This document shows positions 15,855 to 23,730 of a stretch of DNA of 33,386 nt, in pieces. Source of the stretch: Gemmatimonadaceae bacterium (GTDB lineage: Bacteria; Gemmatimonadota; Gemmatimonadetes; Gemmatimonadales; Gemmatimonadaceae). Below the pieces are notes generated by a model. The model searched no databases and had not been told where the DNA came from. It saw only the letters and a program-made list of their open reading frames with translations. The stretch is from the NCBI GenBank assembly GCA_025449955.1, contig JANWIK010000087.1, positions 1 to 33,386 on the forward strand, in the 5' to 3' direction. The position numbers and the translations under genes are program-made. Position 1 is the first letter of the stretch. The number at the start of each line of letters is the position of its first letter.

Positions 15855-16672
15855 CCAAAGAGCCCAGCGCAAAAGTGTCTGACCGCGGGTACGGCAACAT
15901 CTACACGCCGCACGCTGGATCGATGATCATCCAAGTGCAGCGAGAGAGCGGGCTCGCCAATCGCACGATCATTCTAACGCAGCGCCAGGTCCGCCTCCTC
16001 CGGCGCGGCGCCTACACTGCGGGCACCATCCTCGGGATCGTCATTCTCAGCTGGTTCTTCCTGGCGTCGCAGGCCGCTCGCGTTCCCGCTCTCACGCGCC
16101 GTGTGCAAACCCTCCAGCACGACGTCACGCGCCTCGACACACTGCAGGCGGCGCTCACTGCGCTCGAGAGTCGGTTTCAGCAGGTACAACACATGCTCGG
16201 CGCCTCGACGCCGCAGGCCAGCGAGAGTGTCTCGACCCCGGCCGCGGCGGCTGCGACCCCCGACACCAACAGCACGTCGCTCCCGAGTCAGTGGCCACTT
16301 GCGGTCGCAGGCACCATCGTCGCGCGCGACGACACCACGTCCTCGACCCACGGACTGGACATCGAAGCGCCAGCGGGCACCCTCGTTCGTGCCTCCGGCG
16401 CCGGTTCGGTCGTCGAGGTCAGTGTCGACTCGTCGGGCAGCGCCACAGTGCGGATCGCCCATCGCGACGGCTATCAGACCATGTACGGCGATGTGCACGA
16501 TGTCCGCGTGACGCAGAACAGTCGCGTCGCCGCCGGCGCCGTGATCGGCGCGTTAGGCAGCCCATCCAATTCTGTTCCCGCGCATCTTCACTTTGAAGTG
16601 CACCACAACGGCACGAGCGTCGATCCCATGTCGCTCATGAAACAGGGACCATCGAATGGCGATCTTCAATAA
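15851..16672 (+). CDS. Membrane-anchored LytM/M23-like protein, probably not catalytic
   Basis: The 273-residue protein has a cytoplasmic N-terminus, one membrane helix (about 56-74), a periplasmic coiled coil (LTRRVQTLQHDVTRLDTLQAALTAL region), an Ala/Thr/Ser-rich linker (~119-145) and a LytM (M23) fold. HLHFEV (245-250) is intact. The first zinc ligand, normally H-x3-D, is shifted: the sequence reads STHGLD, so Thr166 stands four before Asp170. The catalytic YGH is YGD (Asp214). This is the pattern of degenerate LytM factors such as EnvC, which activate amidases instead of cutting peptidoglycan. It is coupled to parB by GTGA and overlaps the bactofilin gene, a common partner of M23 proteins. 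Confidence 0.85.
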   Translation: MTKEPSAKVSDRGYGNIYTPHAGSMIIQVQRESGLANRTIILTQRQVRLLRRGAYTAGTILGIVILSWFFLASQAARVPALTRRVQTLQHDVTRLDTLQAALTALESRFQQVQHMLGASTPQASESVSTPAAAAATPDTNSTSLPSQWPLAVAGTIVARDDTTSSTHGLDIEAPAGTLVRASGAGSVVEVSVDSSGSATVRIAHRDGYQTMYGDVHDVRVTQNSRVAAGAVIGALGSPSNSVPAHLHFEVHHNGTSVDPMSLMKQGPSNGDLQ

Positions 16673-17093
16673 GGACGCGCGCGCACTTGATGACACGCGA
16701 AGCCCCACGCTGGGTGGAAGCTCTTCGCTGTCCATCATCGCTGCAGGCACGAGCATCGACGGTGACATCGAAACCGAGGGCGTCATTCGCGTCGAAGGTC
16801 GGGTCGAAGGCTCGATCCACGCTGGTCGTCAGGTCTTGATCGGCCGCCAGGGCGAGGTGCGCGGCGATATCACGACTCGCGAAGCCGTCGTCGGCGGCAA
16901 AGTCGAGGGTACGATCAACGCCAGCGAAAGGCTCGAGGTGCAAAGCACCTCTGTCATCACCGGAGACATCAACACTCGCGCGATCGCCGTCGTCGAAGGA
17001 GGCCGAATCAATGGCACCGTCCGCATCACGGACGCCAAAGAGCACGTTGAGCCGGAAGAGGCAGAAACGCCGTCTTTAGCCTTCGGACGCTAG
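16656..17093 (+). CDS. Bactofilin
   Basis: Bactofilins (DUF583) self-assemble without nucleotide into cytoplasmic filaments built from a right-handed beta-helix. Here a disordered N-terminus is followed by the helix core (~27-120) with the short strand repeats IDGDIETEGVIRVEGRVEG, AGRQVLIGRQGEVRGDI, AVVGGKVEGTI and VVEGGRINGTVRI, and then an acidic tail. The 145-residue length is typical. The start overlaps the LytM-like gene by 17 bases. Bactofilin/M23 pairs set cell shape in several bacteria, and Myxococcus bactofilins bind ParA/ParB, so the operon context fits a polar or envelope-linked scaffold. A strong terminator follows. Confidence 0.92.
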   Translation: MAIFNKDARALDDTRSPTLGGSSSLSIIAAGTSIDGDIETEGVIRVEGRVEGSIHAGRQVLIGRQGEVRGDITTREAVVGGKVEGTINASERLEVQSTSVITGDINTRAIAVVEGGRINGTVRITDAKEHVEPEEAETPSLAFGR

Positions 17094-17131
17094 GGCCTAC
17101 TGCGCGTCAGAGCAGTTCAGCAGTACTTTTC

Positions 17132-17173
17132 AAGGCGACAACCCACATTCGGTTGTCGCCTTCTGCGTTTTTT
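17132..17173 (+). terminator. Strong Rho-independent terminator of the par-bactofilin operon
   Basis: A 12-bp stem (17132-17143 with 17151-17162, core GGCGACAACC / GGTTGTCGCC, seven-base loop) is followed by a run of six T at 17168-17173. It lies 39 bases after the bactofilin stop. Confidence 0.93.
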
Positions 17174-17206
17174 ACACGCTCACAACACAATATACCCCAA
17201 CGTCTT

Positions 17207-18235
17207 ATGCTAGCTGTACACAGGCGCGTGCGCGCGTTCTCCACACTCTTCCACATTTGCGCACTCACCGCCTGCGGAGCTGGCGCTGCCTCGGGAAAAG
17301 GGGCCGACTCGACTGCGTTCAAGGTCGCGCTTCTTACGCCAGGGCCGATCTCGGACCACGCCTGGAATGCCGGTGCCTACCAAGGGCTTCTTCGCATCCG
17401 TGACAGCCTCGACGCCCGCGTTAGCAACATTCAGGTAAAGACGCCGGCCGATTTTGAAGAGAACTTCCGTGCGTACGGAGCCCAAGGATACAACCTGGTC
17501 TTCGGACACGGCTTCGAATTTCAAGACGCCGCGTCGCGTGTCGGGCCCGAGTTCCCGAGGACCGTGTACATCACGACTTCGGGGAACCGCTCTGGACCAA
17601 ACGTGGCGCCCATGATCTTTGGGTTCGAAGAGCCTTCTTACCTCGCAGGCGTCATCGCCGGTACACTATCGCACTCGCGCGTCGTCGGCGTCATTGGCGG
17701 GACGGACCTTCCACCGGTGAAGAGCAGCTTCCTGGCGTTCGCCGCAGGCGTGCACGCCGTGGATCCGCGCGTTACTGTCCTCACGTCGTACATCGGCAAC
17801 TGGGATGACGCGAGCGCCGGCAAAGAACAAGCGTTGGCGCAGATTCAGCGTGGCGCCGACTTCATCTTTCAGAATGCGGATGCCGCGGGACTCGGTATTT
17901 TTCAAGCCGCGAAAGAATCAAAGCATGTGTACGTGTTCGGTGCCAACTCAGATCAGAGCAGCGTCGCCCCGAACGTCGTGATCGCAAGCGTGGTGATCGA
18001 CCTGCCGCACGCATTCCTAACGGTGGCGCGCGAAGTCAAGGCGCGAACGTTCAAGCCCGGCATTCTCTACTTGGGGACGCGCTCCGACGTGACCAAACTC
18101 GTAATCAATCCCGCGCTCGATTCGCTGATCACACCGCCACTTCGCGCCACGCTCGACACCACGCAACAAGCGATCGTGAGCGGCAGGCTCCATCCACCGC
18201 GCATCGAGTTTGTCGACTCGACCAGCACGCACTGA
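17207..18235 (+). CDS. BMP-family lipoprotein, ABC importer substrate-binding protein
   Basis: The 342-residue protein is a BMP/PnrA (Med) family binding protein, which in characterised cases captures purine nucleosides. A lipoprotein signal peptide ends in ALTAC (C23). The family marks are VALLTPGPISDHAWNAGAYQGL, LVFGHGFEFQDA, APMIFGFEEPSYLAGVIAG, VVGVIGGTDLPPV and FQNADAAGLGIFQAAKE. It would be anchored in the outer leaflet of the inner membrane or in the periplasm. No ribosome site precedes ATG 17207, and TATACC at 17191-17196 would place transcription start near the ATG, so the mRNA may be leaderless. The ATPase and two permeases follow downstream. Confidence 0.9.
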   Translation: MLAVHRRVRAFSTLFHICALTACGAGAASGKGADSTAFKVALLTPGPISDHAWNAGAYQGLLRIRDSLDARVSNIQVKTPADFEENFRAYGAQGYNLVFGHGFEFQDAASRVGPEFPRTVYITTSGNRSGPNVAPMIFGFEEPSYLAGVIAGTLSHSRVVGVIGGTDLPPVKSSFLAFAAGVHAVDPRVTVLTSYIGNWDDASAGKEQALAQIQRGADFIFQNADAAGLGIFQAAKESKHVYVFGANSDQSSVAPNVVIASVVIDLPHAFLTVAREVKARTFKPGILYLGTRSDVTKLVINPALDSLITPPLRATLDTTQQAIVSGRLHPPRIEFVDSTSTH

Positions 18236-18239
18236 CACG

Positions 18240-19013
18240 ATGCCGGCACTGTCGGAGATCGCGCAGTACCTGGACGACCTGCTGCGCGTCGCGGAGATCC
18301 CCGACTATCCGAGCGCGCTCAACGGTCTTCAGGTCGAGACCGCAGATGACATCGGGCGCATCGCCGCCGCAGTCGACGCCCGCGAACGCACGATTCGCGA
18401 CGCAGTCAGTGGAGGCGCCAATCTCTTGCTGGTTCACCACGGACTCTTCTGGAGCGGGCTCGAACCGTTGCGCGGGCCGGCGTTCCGTCGCGTGCAGTCC
18501 TTGGTCACGGGCCGCTTGGCACTTTACTCGGCACACTTGCCGCTCGACGCCCACCCCACGCTCGGCAACAACGTCCTCCTCGCCAAAGAGCTCGGCCTAA
18601 CGCCGGCATTTGGTTTCGCGCGGTACCAGACGCTGGACATCGGGGTCGGTGGAGAGTCCAACACGCCGACGGCGGACGTCATCGCGCGCGCGGCGAGCAT
18701 TGCCTCACGCTACGGCGGCATGGTGCGCCACACGACATGCGAGCCAGGGCGCATCACCAAACGGTGGGCAGTGTGCACAGGAGCTGGCGCCTCACGCGAG
18801 ACGATCACCGAGGCCGCGGCGCGCCACGTGGACACACTCATCGTGGGAGAAGGTCCGCACTGGACCGCGATCGACGCCGAAGAGTTGGGCATCGCGATCG
18901 TGTATGCGGGTCACTACGCCACGGAGACATTCGGCGTCCGAGCGCTCGCCGAACACGTGAGCTCGACGTTCGGGATCCCGTGGACGTTCTTGCACGCTCC
19001 CACGGGGCTGTGA
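18240..19013 (+). CDS. Nif3-like dinuclear metal centre protein
   Basis: The 257-residue protein belongs to the NIF3/YbgI family (called GTP cyclohydrolase I type 2 in databases), hexamers with a two-metal site of unsettled function. The metal-binding motifs are visible: LLVHHGLFWSG (His-His), SAHLPLDAHPTLGNN (His, Asp) and YAGHYATETFGV (His, Glu). YPSALNGLQVE at the N-terminus is also typical. It begins four bases after the lipoprotein gene and its stop overlaps the ATPase start (GTGA, 19010), so it is firmly embedded in the transporter operon. Its likely role would be in processing something related to the imported nucleoside; this is inference. Confidence 0.9.
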   Translation: MPALSEIAQYLDDLLRVAEIPDYPSALNGLQVETADDIGRIAAAVDARERTIRDAVSGGANLLLVHHGLFWSGLEPLRGPAFRRVQSLVTGRLALYSAHLPLDAHPTLGNNVLLAKELGLTPAFGFARYQTLDIGVGGESNTPTADVIARAASIASRYGGMVRHTTCEPGRITKRWAVCTGAGASRETITEAAARHVDTLIVGEGPHWTAIDAEELGIAIVYAGHYATETFGVRALAEHVSSTFGIPWTFLHAPTGL

Positions 19014-20446
19014 TCGCGCCGGCGGAATCGCTCGCCCTCGAGAACATCTCGCGCAGTTTCGGCGCCGTCCGCGCACTCCATGGTGCGTCGCTCGTGGTCC
19101 GAGACCGCACCGTGCACGCCGTCCTCGGCGAGAACGGCGCTGGCAAAACCACGCTCATGCGCGTGGCCTTCGGTCTCGTCCGTCCGGACGCGGGCACCAT
19201 TCGCGTCCGCGGCCGCACGGTCACGATCGCGTCGCCGGCGGCGGCGATCGCGTTAGGCCTGGGCATGGTGCACCAGCACTTCAGCTCCGTTCCCGCCATG
19301 ACCGTGGTCGAGAACGTCGCGCTTGGCGGACGCGGTGTATATCGCGCCAAGCACGTGCGCGCCCGCGTACGCGAGGTGTGCGAGCTCGTGGGGTTCGAGC
19401 TCGATCCCGATGCACGAGCCAGCGACCTCTCGGTTGGAGCGCAACAGCGACTCGAGATCGTGACGGCGCTCGCACGCGGCGCGAGAACGCTGATCCTCGA
19501 CGAGCCAACCGCCGTCCTCGCACCTCGTGAGGCCGATGATCTTCTGGGAATGCTCCGTCGCTTCGCGGACACAGGTGGAACCGTCGTACTCATCACGCAC
19601 AAGCTTCCCGAGGCGCTTGCAGTCGCCGACGACGTCACCGTCCTTCGTCACGGTCAGACCGTGCTCGCACAAGCGGTGGGCGCGGTCGACTCCGTCCGCC
19701 TCGCCCAAGCGATGATCGGAGGCGCACCGCCCATCGAGACGCGTCACGAACGCCGCGCGCCCGGCGCAATCGTCGTAGCGACACGCGCACTCGGCGTGCG
19801 CGACGCTCGAGGCGTGCTGCGCGCGAAAGACATTAGTCTCGAGGTTCGAGCTGGCGAGATCATAGGAATTGCGGGCGTCGACGGTGCCGGCCAGCACGAA
19901 CTGTTGCTCTGTCTCGCGGGCCGGCTCGCGCCTTCGACGGGGCATATCGAGCGTCCTGCCGACGTCGGGTTCGTTCCTGAAGATCGGCACCGCGACGCAC
20001 TCATTCTCGATTTCGACGTCGCGGAGAATCTGGCGCTTCGTGGTTCGGGTGCCGCACGCGGTCGCATCGCGTGGCGTCCGATCAGAACATGCGCGGCCGC
20101 GCTCCTAACCGAATACGATGTGAGGGCGCCATCGGCCGACACTCGCGTCGGAACGATGTCGGGCGGCAATCAGCAGAAGCTCGTTTTGGCGCGAGAGCTC
20201 GAGTCTCGGCCCCCGTTGGTGATCGTCGAGAACCCCACGCGCGGCCTCGACATCGCGGCCACGGCAGCGGTACACGACCGGCTCCGGAACGCGCGCGACG
20301 GCGGCGCCGCCGTCACGGTCTACTCGAGTGACTTGGACGAGGTGCTCGGATTGGCCGATCGGTTGATCGTCATGTTCGACGGCCGCGCCCGTGAGGTCCC
20401 GCTTGACCGCGACGCAGCCGGCCGTGCCATGCTGGGGGCGACATGA
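19010..20446 (+). CDS. Nucleoside-type ABC importer, double ATPase subunit
   Basis: The 478-residue protein has two fused ABC domains like NupO/YufO and RbsA. Domain 1 carries Walker A GENGAGKTT, Q-loop MVHQHFSSVPAMTVVENV, signature LSVGAQQRLEI, Walker B LILDEPTAVLAP and switch His in LITHKL. Domain 2 has the altered Walker A GVDGAGQHEL (no Lys), signature MSGGNQQKLVLARE and Walker B VIVENPTRGLDIA, the usual asymmetry of this family. It sits on the cytoplasmic face with the two downstream permeases. The GTG start overlaps the Nif3 stop, and the alternative upstream frame is the reverse of coding-like sequence. Its stop overlaps the MFS start (ATGA). Confidence 0.92.
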   Translation: MIAPAESLALENISRSFGAVRALHGASLVVRDRTVHAVLGENGAGKTTLMRVAFGLVRPDAGTIRVRGRTVTIASPAAAIALGLGMVHQHFSSVPAMTVVENVALGGRGVYRAKHVRARVREVCELVGFELDPDARASDLSVGAQQRLEIVTALARGARTLILDEPTAVLAPREADDLLGMLRRFADTGGTVVLITHKLPEALAVADDVTVLRHGQTVLAQAVGAVDSVRLAQAMIGGAPPIETRHERRAPGAIVVATRALGVRDARGVLRAKDISLEVRAGEIIGIAGVDGAGQHELLLCLAGRLAPSTGHIERPADVGFVPEDRHRDALILDFDVAENLALRGSGAARGRIAWRPIRTCAAALLTEYDVRAPSADTRVGTMSGGNQQKLVLARELESRPPLVIVENPTRGLDIAATAAVHDRLRNARDGGAAVTVYSSDLDEVLGLADRLIVMFDGRAREVPLDRDAAGRAMLGAT

Positions 20447-21666
20447 GCAAGCCTAACGCGGCGGGAGCGCGGTCACAGCTTGCCATTCTCGCCGCGTGCC
20501 TAGTGCTCGGCATGTCTCCATGGTTCAGTGCGACGGTGGCCGCACCGGCGATGATCGCAGAATGGCACCTGCCTGCGGCCAGCGGTCCGTGGTTCACGAT
20601 GGCGGTGCAACTCGGATTCGTTGCGGGGACGTTGGTGGGCTCGGTGTTCATGCTCAGCGATCGATGGCGTGCCGAGCGCTTAGCCGGCTGGAGCGCCGCC
20701 CTCGCTGGGATCGCAACCGTGCTGATTGCAGAAAGCGTTCACAGCGCGACGGGAGCCATTGCACTGCGTGCCGTCACGGGCGCCGCGCTCGCAGGCGTCT
20801 ACCCGCCCGGCATCAAGCTTGTCGCCGGTTGGTGGCGCTCGCACCGAGGGCTCGCGATTGGGGTGTTGGTGGGCGCACTCACGATCGGCTCCGCATCACC
20901 GCACTTGGTGACGGCAATGGCGCCGCATCAAGACTGGCGACGAGTGCTGCTCATTTCGGCTGCCGCGGCGTTTGCGTCCGCAGCGTTGTTTCTGTTCGCC
21001 GTGCGCGAGGGACCATACCAGGCGCCATCGGCGCGAGTGAGTATGGCCGGACTACGACGTGTAATCGTGGATCGCGGCGTGGTCCTGGCGACGGCCGGCT
21101 ATCTTGGCCACATGTGGGAGCTGTACGCAATGTGGAGTTGGATCGCGCTGTTTTGGGCAGCCGTTGCGTCTCAGCACGCGTTACCGGTCGTGGTGTCGAG
21201 CGTGATGGCGTTCCTCGCCGTTGCAGTGGGGGCTATCGGTTGCGTCGCAGCCGGCTTGCTCGCGGACCGATTCGGCCGAACGACCATCACGATGACGGCC
21301 ATGGCGATCAGCGGATGCTGCGCGTTAGGCATTGGGCTGGCGTTTCGCGCCGCCGCCTCCCCGGTGGTGCTCGGCGCGCTGACCCTGATCTGGGGCGTGA
21401 GCATCGTCGCTGACTCCGCACAGTTCTCGGCGTGCGTGACCGAACTCGCGCCTCCTGAATACGTCGGCACGGCGCTCACCGTCCAAACCTGCCTCGGGTT
21501 CTTGCTGACGGTAGTGAGCATCCGTGCCGTTCCCGTTTGGGTTTCGCATTGGGGTTGGTCGTATGCCTTCGCCCCTCTGGCCATCGGCCCTCTCCTGGGC
21601 ACCATCGCGATGTTCAAGTTGCGGGTCAGCACCTATCGGTCGCGCCTCGCCGGCGGCCTCGGTTAG
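20443..21666 (+). CDS. Major facilitator superfamily transporter
   Basis: The 407-residue product has about twelve hydrophobic segments in two halves. MFS marks are visible: the cytoplasmic loop 2-3 region LSDRWRAERLAGW, RAVTGAALAGVYPPGIKLVAGWW, and in the second half GLLADRFGRTTITM, a classical G-x-L-x-D-R-x-G-R loop. The substrate is unknown. It is coupled on its 5' side to the ATPase (ATGA overlap) and precedes the first permease by six bases, which is unusual because it splits the ABC transporter genes. It may move a related substrate or product, possibly outward. Confidence 0.88.
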   Translation: MSKPNAAGARSQLAILAACLVLGMSPWFSATVAAPAMIAEWHLPAASGPWFTMAVQLGFVAGTLVGSVFMLSDRWRAERLAGWSAALAGIATVLIAESVHSATGAIALRAVTGAALAGVYPPGIKLVAGWWRSHRGLAIGVLVGALTIGSASPHLVTAMAPHQDWRRVLLISAAAAFASAALFLFAVREGPYQAPSARVSMAGLRRVIVDRGVVLATAGYLGHMWELYAMWSWIALFWAAVASQHALPVVVSSVMAFLAVAVGAIGCVAAGLLADRFGRTTITMTAMAISGCCALGIGLAFRAAASPVVLGALTLIWGVSIVADSAQFSACVTELAPPEYVGTALTVQTCLGFLLTVVSIRAVPVWVSHWGWSYAFAPLAIGPLLGTIAMFKLRVSTYRSRLAGGLG

Positions 21667-21672
21667 GCAAGG

Positions 21673-22800
21673 ATGAGCGACCCCATATCGGATCGCGCAC
21701 GATCCTGGATTGGCGGCTGGCGGCAGGTGCGTCCATCGCTGGCTACGGGTGCGGCCGCGGCCGTCGTCGCTTTCGTATCGCTTGCCCTTCTCTGGTTGGC
21801 GCTGCGCCTCGCCGGGTTCGACGCGTCGCTTGCCCTTGGTGCGCTGTGGCGCGGGTCGTTCGGCAACTGGTACGCTCTAACATCGTCGACCTTCGTTCGC
21901 GCCACACCGCTCGTACTGACCGGCCTCGCTGTGGCGGTTGCCTTTCGTGCCCACGTCTGGAACATCGGAGCCGACGGCCAGTTGCTCATCGGTGCCGCCG
22001 TTGCCACAGCCGTTGGGCTTGCGTTCGGCACCGCTCCGGCTTGGGTGCTCCTGCCGCTTGCGCTGGTAGCCGGTGCCGTCGGAGGAGGATGTTGGGCAGC
22101 AATCGCGGCGCTTCTGCGAACGAGGTTCGGCGTGCTCGAGGTGATCAGCACCATCATGCTGAACTTCGTCGCGGTCGACCTGGTCGGATACCTCGTTCGA
22201 GGTCCACTGCAAGAGCCGAGTCATGCATACCCGCAAAGCAATCCGATTCCAGCGGCCATGCACCTGCCGATGCTCATTCCGGGCACGCGACTTCATTGGG
22301 GATTCGTCGCCGGTGCTACTGCGGCGGTCTTGTTGTGGTGGGGAATGCGATCCACTGCTGCCGGATTTCGCGTTCGCGCCATAGGTGCAAACGCTGACGC
22401 CGCGCGAGTCGCGGGACGGATCGACGTTGCGCGCACGACGACGAACGTCTTGCTGCTCAGCGGGGCACTATCGGGACTGGCCGGCGCGATCGAGGTGTGC
22501 GGCGTTACGTTCGCGTTGTACGAAAACATTTCGCCTGGATACGGCTACACCGCGATCGCCGTCGCCTTACTGGCGGGACTCGACCCTCTTGGTGTGCTCG
22601 GGACGGGAATCCTGTTTGGCGGCCTCGAGGCCGGGGCTCTCTCGATGCAGCGCGAGGCTTCAGTGCCTTCGGTGGTGGTTACGGCCATCGAGGCCGCACT
22701 CGTGTTACTCCTCCTCGCGCTGAGCCGGCGTGGCAGCGCGACGAGCATCATTAGTCGCTTTGCCGGAGCGCGACTACCGAGCGCGGAAGAACCGTCGTGA
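21673..22800 (+). CDS. Nucleoside-type ABC importer, permease subunit 1 (NupP/YufP-like)
   Basis: The 375-residue integral membrane protein has about nine hydrophobic segments. The family motifs are VRATPLVLTGLAVAVAFRAHVWNIGADGQLLIGA and FGVLEVISTIMLNFVAVDLVGYLVRGPL, followed by FRVRAIGANADAARVAGI-type wording (here GRID) that forms the coupling region, and GYGYTAIAVALLAGLDPLGVLGTGILFGGLEAG. It pairs with the next gene to make the channel. The ATG follows AAGG directly, so coupling to the MFS gene six bases upstream is likely. Its stop overlaps the next GTG (22797-22800). Confidence 0.92.
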   Translation: MSDPISDRARSWIGGWRQVRPSLATGAAAAVVAFVSLALLWLALRLAGFDASLALGALWRGSFGNWYALTSSTFVRATPLVLTGLAVAVAFRAHVWNIGADGQLLIGAAVATAVGLAFGTAPAWVLLPLALVAGAVGGGCWAAIAALLRTRFGVLEVISTIMLNFVAVDLVGYLVRGPLQEPSHAYPQSNPIPAAMHLPMLIPGTRLHWGFVAGATAAVLLWWGMRSTAAGFRVRAIGANADAARVAGRIDVARTTTNVLLLSGALSGLAGAIEVCGVTFALYENISPGYGYTAIAVALLAGLDPLGVLGTGILFGGLEAGALSMQREASVPSVVVTAIEAALVLLLLALSRRGSATSIISRFAGARLPSAEEPS

Positions 22801-23708
22801 CAGATGCGCTCACGAGTTGTCTCGAGGCATCGGTTCGTACGGCAACACCGCTCGCGTTAGCCGCTCTCGGTGAGCTCCTCGTTGAGCGCGCCGGGGTTAT
22901 CAATATCGGCCTGGAAGGCATCGTCCTCGGCGGTGCGTTCGGGGCGCTTCTCGGCGCGGGCGGCAACAGCCTGACGATCGGCTTCATAGCCGGCTGCGCT
23001 GCGGGCGTGGCGATCGCTGCGCTGTTCGCGCTGTTTGCGGTCACCATGCGCGCCGACCAGATCATCACCGGCACGGCGGTCAATCTTCTGGTGCTCGGCC
23101 TAACGGGCGCGCTGTATCGAGGACTGTACGGCGCGACGGGCGCGGCGCTCACGATCCCAACGACAGGTTCCGTCGCTGTGCCGCTGTTGGCGCGGATTCC
23201 GGTCCTCGGGCCAACACTCTTCGATCAGCCACCGCCGACTTATCTCGTGTACCTAACCGTGCCCTTATTGTGGTGGTGGTTGTATCGCACGCACTCGGGG
23301 TTGGCCGTGCGCGCGATCGGCGAGCGTCCCGACTCGGTACGCGTTGCCGGTATCGATGCACACCGCTGGCGCTGGATGACACTCCTCATGAGCGGCGGCC
23401 TCGGCGGAGTCGCCGGTGCGACGCTAGTATTGTCTCAGTCGGGAACGTTCGCCGAAGGGATGTCGGCCGGACGCGGATTCATCGCGATCGCCATCGTGGT
23501 ACTCGGCAGATGGCGGCCGATGGGTGTAGCGATTGCGTCACTGCTGTTCGGCGCCGCGAGCGCGCTCCAGTATTTGTTCCAAGCGATGGGATGGCGCGCG
23601 CCGTACCAGCTCTTTCTTGCGCTGCCCTACGTGCTCACGCTGCTCGCGCTCGCTGGACTTGCCGGTCGGAAGATCGAAGCGCCCGCCGCGCTCGGGCGCG
23701 CCGCTTGA
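22797..23708 (+). CDS. Nucleoside-type ABC importer, permease subunit 2 (NupQ/YufQ-like)
   Basis: The 303-residue membrane protein opens with the family pattern VRTATPLALAALGELLVERAGVINIGLEGIVLGGAF. It has MRADQIITGTAVNLLVLGLTG in the middle and VRAIGERPDSVRVAGID as the coupling helix region, and ends with a hydrophobic LPYVLTLLALAGLAG. With permease 1, the double ATPase and the BMP lipoprotein it completes an importer. The GTG start is set by the GTGA overlap. It ends 22 bases from the convergent lipoprotein gene, with no evident terminator. Confidence 0.92.
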   Translation: MTDALTSCLEASVRTATPLALAALGELLVERAGVINIGLEGIVLGGAFGALLGAGGNSLTIGFIAGCAAGVAIAALFALFAVTMRADQIITGTAVNLLVLGLTGALYRGLYGATGAALTIPTTGSVAVPLLARIPVLGPTLFDQPPPTYLVYLTVPLLWWWLYRTHSGLAVRAIGERPDSVRVAGIDAHRWRWMTLLMSGGLGGVAGATLVLSQSGTFAEGMSAGRGFIAIAIVVLGRWRPMGVAIASLLFGAASALQYLFQAMGWRAPYQLFLALPYVLTLLALAGLAGRKIEAPAALGRAA

Positions 23709-23730
23709 TGATACGCTTGCGCGCGGCCGT

